NCBI GenBank assembly: GCA_009772935.1
Contig: WOUR01000017.1
Span: 62,001 to 126,000, forward strand
Source of the DNA: Rhodospirillaceae bacterium
GTDB taxonomy: Bacteria > Pseudomonadota > Alphaproteobacteria > Reyranellales > Reyranellaceae
Reading direction: 5' to 3'
Length of the DNA: 64,000 nucleotides
Shown: positions 27,395-35,969 of the stretch, in pieces
How positions within the stretch are numbered: the stretch's first letter is position 1
How the letters are laid out: every line of letters starts with the position of its first letter
Made by a program: the position numbers and the translations under genes
The notes under the pieces: model-generated
What the model was told of the DNA's origin: nothing
The model's input: the letters and a program-made list of their open reading frames with translations, nothing else
Databases searched by the model: none

Positions 27395-28697
27395 CCATCA
27401 TGTCGGGCAGGAAGCTCACGAGGCCCGGGAAGAAGTACAGCAGGAACAGGCACAGCACCATCGTCAGGAAGAACGGCAGGGACACCTTGCCGATCCAGAA
27501 GATCGACTTGCCGGTCATGCCCTGCAGCACGAACAGGTTGAAGCCGACCGGCGGCGTGATCTGCGCCATCTCGACGACGATGGTGATGAAGATGCCGAAC
27601 CAGATCTTGTCGATGCCAGCCTGTTCGATCATCGGCAGCACGATGGCGGCAGTCAGCACGATCATCGAGATGCCGTCGAGGAAGCAGCCGAGGATGATGT
27701 AGAGGACGGCCAGCACCAGGATCAGCATCCCGGGCGTCAGGCCCATCGCGGCAATGGTCTCGGCGAGGTGGCGCGGCAGGCCGGTGAAGCCCATCGCGAG
27801 CTTCAGGAACGAGGCGCCCGCCAGGATCAGCAGGATCATGGAGGTGAGGCGCGTGGCGCCCATCACGCTGTCCCAGAAGTTCCGGAGCGTCAGGCGCCGT
27901 TGCCAGAAGGCGATGGCGAAGGAGCCCAGTACGCCGAAGGCCGCCGATTCGGTCGCCGTGGCGACGCCGGCATAGATCGATCCCAGCACGAGCAGGATCA
28001 GCAGCACCACCGGGATCAGCGAACTCGATTCGCGCAGCTTTTCCCTGAGCGGCATCGCCGGATCCGGCGGTGGGATCTTCGACGGGTTGAGCAACGACCA
28101 GCCGCCGACATACGCCATCATGAGGCCGGCCAGCAGGACACCCGGAATGATGCCGGCCGCGAACAGCTTGGCGATCGAGACTTCGGCCTGCACGCCGTAC
28201 ACGATCATGATCAGCGAGGGCGGGATCAGCAGGCCGAGCGTGCCGGCGCCCGAGAGGCTGCCGATGGCGATGGCGTCCGGATAGCCGCGGCGGCGCAGCT
28301 CGGGCACGGTCATCTTGCCGATCGTGGCGCAGGTCGCGGCCGAGGAGCCCGAGACGGCGGCGAAGATCGTGCAGCCGATGATGTTGGTGTGGACCAGCCG
28401 CCCAGGCAGGCGGCGCATCCAGGGCGCGAGCCCGCGGAACATCTCCTCCGAGATGGCGGTGCGGAACAGCACCTCGCCCATCCAGATGAAGAGCGGCAGC
28501 GCCGTCAGCGTCCAGGACGACAGGTCGGAGAACACGACGGTCGCCATCGCGTCGCCGGCCGGCTTGGCGGGGGCGAACATCCACATGACGGCGATCGACA
28601 CGCCGATCATGCTCATGCCGATCCAGATGCCGGTGCCGAAGAGGAAGAAGAGGGCGCAGATGGCGAGGAGCGCGATCTGGGCGTCGATGCTGCCCAT
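27378..28697 (-). CDS. TRAP transporter large permease, DctM-like
   Basis: A 439-residue inner-membrane protein with about 12 hydrophobic segments, the DctM/large subunit of a tripartite Na+-coupled carboxylate uptake system. Motifs include SGSSAATCATIGKM and GLLIPPSLIMIVYG, and GCFLDGISMIVLT near the C-terminus. The ATG overlaps the DctQ stop by one base (TGATG), so the two are translationally coupled. Its end overlaps the convergent racemase gene. The substrate is probably an organic acid linked to the opposing catabolic operon. Confidence 0.95.
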   Translation of the reverse strand: MGSIDAQIALLAICALFFLFGTGIWIGMSMIGVSIAVMWMFAPAKPAGDAMATVVFSDLSSWTLTALPLFIWMGEVLFRTAISEEMFRGLAPWMRRLPGRLVHTNIIGCTIFAAVSGSSAATCATIGKMTVPELRRRGYPDAIAIGSLSGAGTLGLLIPPSLIMIVYGVQAEVSIAKLFAAGIIPGVLLAGLMMAYVGGWSLLNPSKIPPPDPAMPLREKLRESSSLIPVVLLILLVLGSIYAGVATATESAAFGVLGSFAIAFWQRRLTLRNFWDSVMGATRLTSMILLILAGASFLKLAMGFTGLPRHLAETIAAMGLTPGMLILVLAVLYIILGCFLDGISMIVLTAAIVLPMIEQAGIDKIWFGIFITIVVEMAQITPPVGFNLFVLQGMTGKSIFWIGKVSLPFFLTMVLCLFLLYFFPGLVSFLPDMMVNAAR

Positions 28698-29254
28698 CAG
28701 CGCTCCAGGTGGGCGGCTTCCTCGCCCGAAGGTTCTTCCATGAGGGGCCCCCCCGCCGCGACCACGACGAGCTGCTCGATGACGGCGATGCACAGGACGA
28801 CGGCGCCGACCGCCATGCCGACCTGCGGGATCCAGAGCGGGATGGCGATCAGCCCGGTCGAGACGTCGTTGATCTCGTAGGACAGCCAGCAGAGCTTGAT
28901 CGAGAACCAGGCGAGATAGCCGGTCAGAAGGCTGCCCAGCGACAGGCACCAGATCTCGGCCAGCCGCCGCGGCGTGCCCTGCAGGCGCTGCACGAACAGC
29001 GTGACCCTGATGTGCTCGCCGCGCCCGAAGGTCGAGGCGAGTGCCAGGAACGCCGACGCCAGCATGGCGTAGCCCGCGAACTCGTCGGCCGAGCGCGCCA
29101 CGTAATTGATCGGATTGGGCAAGCCCAGGGGCTGCTCCAGCCACAGGCCGACGCCCGGCCCGACCGAGTAGAGGACGAAGACCAGGAGCAGCACCATGAA
29201 GATGCCACCCAGGATCCCCGTCACCTCATAGAGTGTCTTCAGTGCGGACCGCAC
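28697..29254 (-). CDS. TRAP transporter small permease, DctQ-like
   Basis: A 185-residue membrane protein with four hydrophobic segments, the small DctQ subunit. The family hallmark is visible in GRGEHIRVTLFVQRL after TM2. It starts with GTG at 29254, 13 bases downstream of the dctP-like stop, and overlaps dctM by one base. It pairs with the large permease and is the docking partner for the binding protein. Confidence 0.9.
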   Translation of the reverse strand: MRSALKTLYEVTGILGGIFMVLLLVFVLYSVGPGVGLWLEQPLGLPNPINYVARSADEFAGYAMLASAFLALASTFGRGEHIRVTLFVQRLQGTPRRLAEIWCLSLGSLLTGYLAWFSIKLCWLSYEINDVSTGLIAIPLWIPQVGMAVGAVVLCIAVIEQLVVVAAGGPLMEEPSGEEAAHLER

Positions 29255-29267
29255 GGGAGCGGACGGA

Positions 29268-30236
29268 CTAGTTCTTGGTGTAGGCGTCGACCACGGCCTT
29301 GCCGTCGGTCCCGGCCTTCTCGAGCCACTCGGCCGTCAGCTTCTTGCCGAGCTCCTTGTACTCGCCGGCCAGCTTGGGCGAGGGCGGCTGCACCTTCATC
29401 CCGTTCTTGGCGAGCGTCTCCAGGAAGCCGGCGGAGAGCCGCTCGGCTTCGGCCCAGCCCAGAGCCTCGGCCTTCGCGGCCTCGGCCAGCACGACCTTCT
29501 GGGTCGCGGGGTCGAGCTTGTCGAAAGCGGCCTTGTTCATCAGCACGGCGTTCTTCGGCAGCCAGGCCTGGGTGTCGTAGAAGTGGGTGAGCTGCTCCCA
29601 AACCTTGGAGTCGACGCCGGTGGCGCCCGAGGAGATGAACGAGTCGACCTTGCCGGTCGCCAGCGCCTGGCTGAGCTCGGCGGCCTGGATGGTGATGGGC
29701 TGCGCGCCGGTCAGTTCGGCGATGCGCGAGGTGCCGCGATTGTAGGCGCGGAACTTCATGCCCTTCATGTCGGAAAGCTGGTTCACTTCCTTCTTGGCGT
29801 ACAGGCCCTGCGGCGGCCACGGCACGGCGAACAGGACCATCATGCCCTGGGCAGCCGCCTTCTTCTCCAGCACCGGCTTCTGCGCCGCCCACAACTTCTT
29901 GGCCTCGGGAAACGAACTCGCCAGGAACGGCACGACGTCGACGCCGTAGACCGGATCCTCGTTCTCGAAGTTGGAGACCAGGATCTCGCCGATCGGCGCC
30001 TGACCCGTCTGCACGGCGCGCTTGATCTCGGGGGCCTTGAACAGCGAGGCGCCGGGATGGACGACGATTTCGAGCTTGCCGCCCGAGCTCGCCTTCACGG
30101 CATCGGCGAATTTCTGGAGGTTGACCGAGTGGTAGTTGGTTGCCGGGTAGGCGGCCGGCAGGTCCCATTTGGTCTGGGCGAAGGCGGGCGCCGCGACGAG
30201 GGTCGCGACGGTGGCGAGTAGAAGTCTGCGCTTCAT
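29268..30236 (-). CDS. TRAP transporter substrate-binding protein, DctP-like
   Basis: A 322-residue periplasmic protein with a clear Sec signal peptide (ends in APAFA-Q). It has the DctP fold elements, including the ligand-binding region GMKFRAYNRGTSRIAELTGA, whose Arg normally salt-bridges the substrate carboxylate. It heads the dctP-Q-M operon. Its position opposite the amidase/oxidoreductase/racemase operon suggests transport of that pathway's acid substrate or product (inferred). Confidence 0.94.
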   Translation of the reverse strand: MKRRLLLATVATLVAAPAFAQTKWDLPAAYPATNYHSVNLQKFADAVKASSGGKLEIVVHPGASLFKAPEIKRAVQTGQAPIGEILVSNFENEDPVYGVDVVPFLASSFPEAKKLWAAQKPVLEKKAAAQGMMVLFAVPWPPQGLYAKKEVNQLSDMKGMKFRAYNRGTSRIAELTGAQPITIQAAELSQALATGKVDSFISSGATGVDSKVWEQLTHFYDTQAWLPKNAVLMNKAAFDKLDPATQKVVLAEAAKAEALGWAEAERLSAGFLETLAKNGMKVQPPSPKLAGEYKELGKKLTAEWLEKAGTDGKAVVDAYTKN

Positions 30237-30284
30237 GGTCAGGTCTCCCGGTAAATTCCCCTGGGCCGGATCGTTACAACGGCC

Positions 30285-31220
30285 TCAACGGGGCAGCAAG
30301 CGGCGGTAGAGCGGCTGCAGCAGCGCCGGGATGATGTAGATCGGGAACTGCACGGCGGCGATGAACAGGAAGATGTCGGGATCGGCCGTCGCCGGCAGGA
30401 CCGCCATGAGCAGCGCGTTGTGGCGCCCGCCCGAGCAGTAACCGACCGTGAGCGCGCTGCGGCGGTCGAGGAACGGCCAGGTCGCCACCGCCATCACCAG
30501 ATTGCACAGCAGCATCCCGGCGAAGGAACCGGCGATGAAGCCTCCGAGCTTTGCCGGTTCGGTGATCGCACGGGCCACCACGCCATCCATCAGAGGAATG
30601 GCGAAGACCATGAGCACCAAGACCGAGAAGCCGTCGAGGGTCGGGCCGGCCTCGACGAGGCGGGCCCCCAGCCAGCGGCGGATGACCAGGGCGCCGGCCA
30701 GCGCGAACGCCACGATCATCGCCAGCCTCATGCTGAGCTCGAACAGGCCGATCTTGAGGTCGAAACCGAGCAGCCACAATGCCAGCGGCGGCAGGGTGAA
30801 GGGCACCAGGAAATTGGTGAACAGCGAGAGCAGCAGCGCAAGCGATGAATCGAGGCGCAGGAAGGTGGCCGTCGTCGCGGCCGAGATGATGCCGGGCGCC
30901 ATGGCGCTGAGGCACAGCGCCGTGACGAGGCTCGGCCACAGACCCAGCCCCTGCCAGATCGGCCAGACGACGAGGGGCACCGCGATCAGGTTGAGGGCGG
31001 CCAGCAGCAGCGCGGGTCCCGGCCGGCGCAGCAGCGCCGAGAGGCGCCCCCAGTCCATGCGCGCCAATGCCAGCATCAGCAGGATGACGACCAGCGGCAG
31101 CAATAGCGGGCGGGCAGCTGCGGCCAGGTCCTGGAACAGCAGGCCCAGCAACAGCGAGAAGGGCAGCAGCGTCGTGGCGCGCCCTCCCATGCGCCGCAGG
31201 ACCGATACGAGCGGATTCAT
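30285..31220 (-). CDS. Bile acid:sodium symporter (BASS) family protein
   Basis: A 311-residue inner-membrane protein with nine or ten hydrophobic segments. It has BASS-type features, including the substrate-site sequence CLSAMAPGIISAATTATF around residue 100 and GYCSGGRHNALLMAV near residue 270. The ATG at 31220 is chosen because the first hydrophobic segment begins 17 residues later; the frame upstream overlaps the divergent gene. The substrate is unknown: bacterial members move organic anions. It lies upstream of the TRAP operon on the same strand with a 48-base gap. Confidence 0.82.
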   Translation of the reverse strand: MNPLVSVLRRMGGRATTLLPFSLLLGLLFQDLAAAARPLLLPLVVILLMLALARMDWGRLSALLRRPGPALLLAALNLIAVPLVVWPIWQGLGLWPSLVTALCLSAMAPGIISAATTATFLRLDSSLALLLSLFTNFLVPFTLPPLALWLLGFDLKIGLFELSMRLAMIVAFALAGALVIRRWLGARLVEAGPTLDGFSVLVLMVFAIPLMDGVVARAITEPAKLGGFIAGSFAGMLLCNLVMAVATWPFLDRRSALTVGYCSGGRHNALLMAVLPATADPDIFLFIAAVQFPIYIIPALLQPLYRRLLPR

Positions 31221-31254
31221 TGAAGCGACCGTAGCACGTGCTAGCCTGCGGCCG

Positions 31255-31809
31255 ATGAACACTCCGCACGGCGTCTGGCTGGACGACCTCACCCGGCAGG
31301 AAGCCGTTTCCCGTTTCCGCGGCGATGCCGTCGCCGTCATTCCCGTTGCCTCGGGAGGCCCGGATCTACCTCACCTGCCGCTCAAGACGGTGACGGTGAT
31401 CGCCCGTGCGCTCGGGCAGAAGCTGCTGGAGCGTCTTGCGGTCGTCGTGGCGACCGTGGTCGAGGCCGAGCCCCTCCCGCGGCGGGACGCACTGGAGCAC
31501 ATGCTGACGGCGCGCCTGGACGGGCTCCGGTCGCTTGGCGCGCGCCGCATTGCGATTCTCGACGTGGCTCCTTCGGGTGGTGCGCCTATCGACATTGCAG
31601 GCGATGTGCTCTTGCTGCGTGTCTGCGATCGGTCCGATGCGAACGAATACGTCACCTCCTGCATGATGGCGCTGGACCCGCGCAGCGTTCGCATGTCGCT
31701 TCTGCCGGCCGGCTCGCGCAGCGACGCCTTTGCCGGCGAGCGCGGCATGGCGGCTGAGGTCGACGCCATCGCCGCGGCCCTCGTTTCGAGGTGGAGCAAT
31801 CTTATTTGA
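31255..31809 (+). CDS. Small protein with degenerate creatininase-like N-terminus
   Basis: A 184-residue protein, probably cytoplasmic. Its first 50 residues (WLDDLTRQEAVSRFRGDAVAVIPVASG, then LPHLPLKT) resemble the creatininase family opening. The metal-binding Glu and the HGxHLP signature are degraded to PDLPHLP, and the length is about 70 residues below the family norm. It is probably non-catalytic, or a divergent member with another role. It is divergent from the BASS gene, 34 bases away. Confidence 0.5.
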   Translation: MNTPHGVWLDDLTRQEAVSRFRGDAVAVIPVASGGPDLPHLPLKTVTVIARALGQKLLERLAVVVATVVEAEPLPRRDALEHMLTARLDGLRSLGARRIAILDVAPSGGAPIDIAGDVLLLRVCDRSDANEYVTSCMMALDPRSVRMSLLPAGSRSDAFAGERGMAAEVDAIAAALVSRWSNLI

Positions 31810-31843
31810 CGGTACGGTACCTTACGCTATAGCGCTTCCAGCC

Positions 31844-32218
31844 ATGCCGCTGCACTGGACCGTCGACTCCAAGGAAAGACTCGTGATCGCGATCGCCGAA
31901 GGCGCCGTCACCCGTGCGGAAGTCGAGAATTATCTCACGGTGATGAACGGCGCCGGCACACTGTCCTACCGCAAGCTGTTCGACTGCAGTCGCAGCGATA
32001 CTGCGATGACCGCCGAGGACATGCTGGCGATCGGGGTGCAGATCCGCGCGCGACATGCCGTCGTCGGCACGCTGGGACCGCTCGCCATCGTCGTGCCGCC
32101 GGACAAATCCGAGCTGATCTCGCGTGTGCTGGGCATCCTCGCCGCGGCCGAGCGCCCTATGCGGGTCTTCTTCGACACCGAGCCGGCACGGCGCTGGATC
32201 GAGAGCCAGCCGAAGTAG
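31844..32218 (+). CDS. Hypothetical protein, SpoIIAA/STAS-like
   Basis: A 124-residue protein without signal or membrane segments. The opening pattern (MPLHWTVDSKERLVIAIAEGAVTRAEVENYL) and the following alternation of strands and helices resemble small STAS-like (SpoIIAA-like) proteins common in alphaproteobacteria, usually with no known function. The ATG at 31844 is 34 bases after the creatininase-like gene, so the two may be cotranscribed. Confidence 0.55.
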   Translation: MPLHWTVDSKERLVIAIAEGAVTRAEVENYLTVMNGAGTLSYRKLFDCSRSDTAMTAEDMLAIGVQIRARHAVVGTLGPLAIVVPPDKSELISRVLGILAAAERPMRVFFDTEPARRWIESQPK

Positions 32219-32276
32219 GCGGCGCGGCGCGCCGTTGTCGGCTATGCTCGCGGCTTGAGGGCCAGCAGGAGTTGTC

Positions 32277-32723
32277 ATGAGGTTGTTTGGACTGTGCGCC
32301 GCCGTTTCCGTGTCGCTGAGTGCCGCTGCCGCCGGTGCGCAGACGGCCATCCAGGCGGGTGAATGGGAGACGACGGAGAAGACCGTGATGGAAGGCGTGC
32401 AGCCGATGCCCGCGTCGTCGAAGAAGGTCTGTCTCAAGGCTGACGAGGCCCAGCTCGAGCGCCTGCTGTTCCCCACGCCGGACGAGATCAAGCAGCACGG
32501 TTGCAAGTATGAGCCCGGCGCGAAGAAGGCGGGTGTGCTCGCCGCGACCCTGACCTGCCCGCCGAACGACCAGACGCCGGGCGTGACCGCCAAGGCCGAG
32601 ATCACCTACACGCAAACCAGCTACCAAGGGGTCGGACAACTCGAGGCGGCCGACAAATCCGGCACGACGATCAAGGGCAAGAGCGAACTGAGCGGCAAGC
32701 GCCTCGGCGACTGTCCGAAGTAG
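32277..32723 (+). CDS. DUF3617-type periplasmic protein
   Basis: A 148-residue exported protein with a Sec signal peptide (ends in AAAGAQ). The mature part begins with the DUF3617 hallmark QAGEWETTEKTVMEG and contains three cysteines (KVCLKAD, HGCKYE, LTCPP), with a fourth near the end (LGDCPK), likely disulfide-bonded in pairs. The function of the family is unknown. Its stop lies 10 bases from the convergent LLM oxidoreductase stop. Confidence 0.75.
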   Translation: MRLFGLCAAVSVSLSAAAAGAQTAIQAGEWETTEKTVMEGVQPMPASSKKVCLKADEAQLERLLFPTPDEIKQHGCKYEPGAKKAGVLAATLTCPPNDQTPGVTAKAEITYTQTSYQGVGQLEAADKSGTTIKGKSELSGKRLGDCPK

Positions 32724-32732
32724 GCGCTCCCT

Positions 32733-33797
32733 TCATGCGAAGGCGGGCATGACCTGCTCGCCGAAGCGGCGCATCGAGGCGAGGTTCTGGGCATGGCTCA
32801 TAGCGCCGAAGCCGGTCTGGCAGAGCAGGTGGTGGACGCCGACGTCGTGTAGCTCGGCCACTTGTTCGCGCACGCGCTTCGCCGAACCGTAGAGACAGCC
32901 GGTGCCCAGCAGGAACGGCACTGCTTCGGAGTCCGGAACCTTGGGATCGGTCCACGCGTTCAGCGTGGCGGGCTCGGGTTCGAAGTCGGCGGGATTATGC
33001 GCCTCGCGCACGTGCATCATATGGGCGCGCGTCTCGACCAGCAGCGCGGCCAGCGCGTCCTCCGCCTCCGCATCCGATTCACCGACATAGACGTTGCGCC
33101 AGAGGGCGCTCTGGGCCAGCAGGCGCGCCTTGGTCGCGGCATCGTGGCCGCCTTCGTCGATGCCGGCGGCGTAGGTCGCCCAGCGTTCCTTGATTCGCTC
33201 GACTGGAAGGCGCGCGGTGAGGATCGGCATGCCGAGCCTGCCGCATTCCCGGAACGAGCCGGGCGAGATCACGCTGCGCCACAGGGGTGGGCCGGGCTGT
33301 TGCACCGGCCTGGGCCGGATCGCCGGCACGTGCAGCTTGTGGAAACGGCCGTCATAGTCGAGGGGCGATTCCGTCCAGGCACGCTGCAGGATGTCGACCG
33401 TCTCTTCCATCCGCTCCCGGCTGTCGGTGCTGCGCAGTCCATGTCCGACGAACTCATATTCATTGTAGGCGGTGCCCTTGCCGATCCCGACGTCGATGCG
33501 GCCCTTGCTGAGATTGTCGAGCAGCGCCAGCTGGACGGCGAGGCGCACCGGATGATGGAAGGGCGTCTGAACCACCGCGAATCCCAGCCGCACCTTGCTG
33601 GTCTTCATCGCCAGCGCCGCCGCGAACATCAGCGAATCGCAGTAGACGCTCTCGCCGGTGAAATAATGCTCGGTCAGCCAGACGTCGGAGAAGCCCAGCC
33701 GTTCGGCCTCGCAGGCCTGCGCCACGATCTCGTCGATTCGCGCGCCGTCCTCCTCGGGCGAGGGTGACATTGCGAGTGTAAGCCAGCCAAACTGCAT
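32733..33797 (-). CDS. LLM-class flavin-dependent oxidoreductase
   Basis: A 354-residue member of the luciferase-like monooxygenase superfamily, a TIM barrel using FMN or F420. Diagnostic pieces are DVWLTEHYF near residue 40, VRLGFAVVQTPFHHPVRLAVQLALLDNLSKGRIDVGIGKG around 68-107, and SPGSFRECGRLG. No partner flavin reductase gene is adjacent. The substrate is unknown. Confidence 0.92.
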   Translation of the reverse strand: MQFGWLTLAMSPSPEEDGARIDEIVAQACEAERLGFSDVWLTEHYFTGESVYCDSLMFAAALAMKTSKVRLGFAVVQTPFHHPVRLAVQLALLDNLSKGRIDVGIGKGTAYNEYEFVGHGLRSTDSRERMEETVDILQRAWTESPLDYDGRFHKLHVPAIRPRPVQQPGPPLWRSVISPGSFRECGRLGMPILTARLPVERIKERWATYAAGIDEGGHDAATKARLLAQSALWRNVYVGESDAEAEDALAALLVETRAHMMHVREAHNPADFEPEPATLNAWTDPKVPDSEAVPFLLGTGCLYGSAKRVREQVAELHDVGVHHLLCQTGFGAMSHAQNLASMRRFGEQVMPAFA

Positions 33798-33888
33798 TCC
33801 GCTCTCCGCGTGACGCCCTGCGATCTATAGCATGCCCGCATGACCGACCGTCTGGCATCATCCGGTCCGACATACTAACAAGTCGGCC

Positions 33889-35415
33889 GTGGCCTCCATT
33901 CTGAAGAATGCTCTCCTGATCCTGGTCTCCGTCGTGCTCTGCACCGCGGCGGCCGAGGCAATGGTCCGCTGGCTGGAGGCCCAGGAGCCGAGTGCCGCGT
34001 TGACGCACCTCGATGGGATCCGCCTGGCGGAGGGTGTGCAGCGCGCGTGGTTTGCCGAGGATCCGCCGCCACTGCCGAACCGGCGGACGGTATCGGCCGA
34101 TGCTGTCGAACTGGTGCGTCGGGTCGAGGCGAGCGGCGCGACCGACGGCACGCGCCGCGCCGACATGTTCAAGGCATGGAACAGCGTCTTCGTCGGTCCC
34201 GATCCCTGCGCGCATCCCTATCTCAAGGACGCGCCGGGCCAGATCTACGTCTATGATCCACCCGATGGCAGTCCGTGGCCGCGCTTCCGCTTCCTGCCCG
34301 ACACCACGACGCCGATCGGGCTGGTAACCAACGCCTACGGATTTCGCGGCGGTCCCGTTCCGGTCGCGCGTCAGCCGAAGACGATCCGCATCGCCTTCCT
34401 CGGCGCGTCGACGACGGTGGCCTCGCACCACTTCCCCTATTCCTATCCCGAGCATGTCGGCTACTGGCTCAATCGGTGGGCCGCCGCGAAGAAGCTCGAC
34501 CTTCGCTTCGAAGTCCTGAATGCCGGGCGCGAGAGCATCGGCTCGCCCGACATCGCGTCCATCATGAAGAACGAGGTGGCGCCGCTCGCGCCGGATCTCG
34601 TCGTCTACTACGAGGGAGCCAACCAGTTCTATCTCGAGCCGCTCGTGCCCGATCTTCCTCCGCGTCCCGCCAGGTTGCCGGTCGCGACGCCGCCCGCCGC
34701 CGGGCTGTTCGGACGCATCCTCGAGGATCTCAGCTACAGCTCCGCCCTCGCCAAGAGACTGAAGAACCTGCTCGCCGAGTACACGTCGTCCCGGGACTCC
34801 AAGCCGGCGCCGGGCGGCGGCGCGCCGGGCGCCGATGGGCGCGAGTGGCCCAAGCCCGACTACACGCTGGTGTGGCCGAAGGACGTCGATGAGAACGATC
34901 CCGACCTCGCGCGCAAGGACCTTCCGGTCACGCTGTCGGCCATCCTGGCCGATCTCGCGCGTATCGACGCGACGACCCAGGCGGTGGGCGGGGAACTGGC
35001 GCTCGCCTCGTTCAAGTGGCTCGTCGCGGACGGGATGGTGCTCGATCCGGTGCGCCACCGCTTCATCCTCGAATATCTCAATTACGGCTATGCGCCGTTC
35101 CGCTACCGGGACCTGGCGCGGCTGGCCAGGTTCCAGAACCGCGTGCTGGAGAAGTATGCGAAGGAACACCGGATCGACTTCCTCGACGTCGCCCGCCTGA
35201 TGCCCTCCGACCCGGACCTCTTCGTCGATGCAATCCACGGCACCCCCGAAGGCGTGCGGCTTCGAGCCTGGATCATGCTGCAGCTCCTCGTCCCCGTGAT
35301 CGACCGGCATTTGGCCGACGGCACCTGGCCCAAGAAGATCTTCCCGGCCGTGCCACCGCCGGCGCCCTACGCGCCGCGCGTGCTCACCTTCCGCTGCCAG
35401 CACAAGGCGGGGTAA
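33889..35415 (+). CDS. SGNH/GDSL hydrolase-like membrane-anchored protein
   Basis: A 508-residue protein with an N-terminal membrane anchor (residues 5-25) and a large extracytoplasmic part. SGNH landmarks are present: block I reads LGASTTVAS (GDS replaced by GAS, with Ser retained), block III is YEGANQF, and block V is DAIHGTPEG with the Asp and His of the catalytic dyad. This resembles the acyltransferase/esterase-type SGNH proteins used in polysaccharide O-acetylation. The GTG at 33889 is the first start in frame. Confidence 0.7.
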   Translation: MASILKNALLILVSVVLCTAAAEAMVRWLEAQEPSAALTHLDGIRLAEGVQRAWFAEDPPPLPNRRTVSADAVELVRRVEASGATDGTRRADMFKAWNSVFVGPDPCAHPYLKDAPGQIYVYDPPDGSPWPRFRFLPDTTTPIGLVTNAYGFRGGPVPVARQPKTIRIAFLGASTTVASHHFPYSYPEHVGYWLNRWAAAKKLDLRFEVLNAGRESIGSPDIASIMKNEVAPLAPDLVVYYEGANQFYLEPLVPDLPPRPARLPVATPPAAGLFGRILEDLSYSSALAKRLKNLLAEYTSSRDSKPAPGGGAPGADGREWPKPDYTLVWPKDVDENDPDLARKDLPVTLSAILADLARIDATTQAVGGELALASFKWLVADGMVLDPVRHRFILEYLNYGYAPFRYRDLARLARFQNRVLEKYAKEHRIDFLDVARLMPSDPDLFVDAIHGTPEGVRLRAWIMLQLLVPVIDRHLADGTWPKKIFPAVPPPAPYAPRVLTFRCQHKAG

Positions 35416-35479
35416 CCCGCAGAATGGTTGCAGTCTCAAGGAGATAATCCTAGGCTGCCTTGTTACTTGGGGGAGTGGA

Positions 35480-35890
35480 ATGAAGCTGGGATTGATGGCG
35501 ATGGCCGTGGTTGCCGTTGCGTGTGCGGATGCCCGTCCGGCGGTGGCGCAACAGACGACGCATGGCTGCGCCTGCCTTCACAACCAGACGCAGGCGCAGA
35601 TCAGCTATCGCTACAAGTGGGGAGAGGGCGAGTGGAAGACCATGCAGCTCAAGCCCGGCTACAAGAACTGGATCTGCTGGCAGTACCAGAACGGGCAAAA
35701 GAGCTCGCCGAACCTGCTCTTCCAGCTCGACGTCGACATGTCCAAGGGCAGCGCCTGGACGACCTACACCATCGCGCGCGTGCAGACCGTGGGCGCGAGC
35801 TGTGATGCGGTGGGAGCGGGCGGCCACTACAATGTCAGCTACCGGCCCAACACCAACAACACCTTCATCCAGGTGACGAAGCGTAATTGA
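35480..35890 (+). CDS. Secreted cysteine-containing protein of unknown function
   Basis: A 136-residue protein with a Sec signal peptide ending near PAVAQ. The mature ~110 residues contain four cysteines (GCACLHN, WICWQY, GASCDAV) and a beta-rich, aromatic composition (YRYKWGEGEWKTMQL). No family is recognised. The ATG at 35480 has GGGGGAG upstream. It stands between an SGNH-like gene and an amidohydrolase gene, with no clear operon link. Confidence 0.7.
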   Translation: MKLGLMAMAVVAVACADARPAVAQQTTHGCACLHNQTQAQISYRYKWGEGEWKTMQLKPGYKNWICWQYQNGQKSSPNLLFQLDVDMSKGSAWTTYTIARVQTVGASCDAVGAGGHYNVSYRPNTNNTFIQVTKRN

Positions 35891-35969
35891 GTTCTGCGCC
35901 GCGACGCGCTCGCGTTGACACGGCCCAGGGGACGCCCGCACGCTTCCGGCAAAACACCGGAGGAAACGA

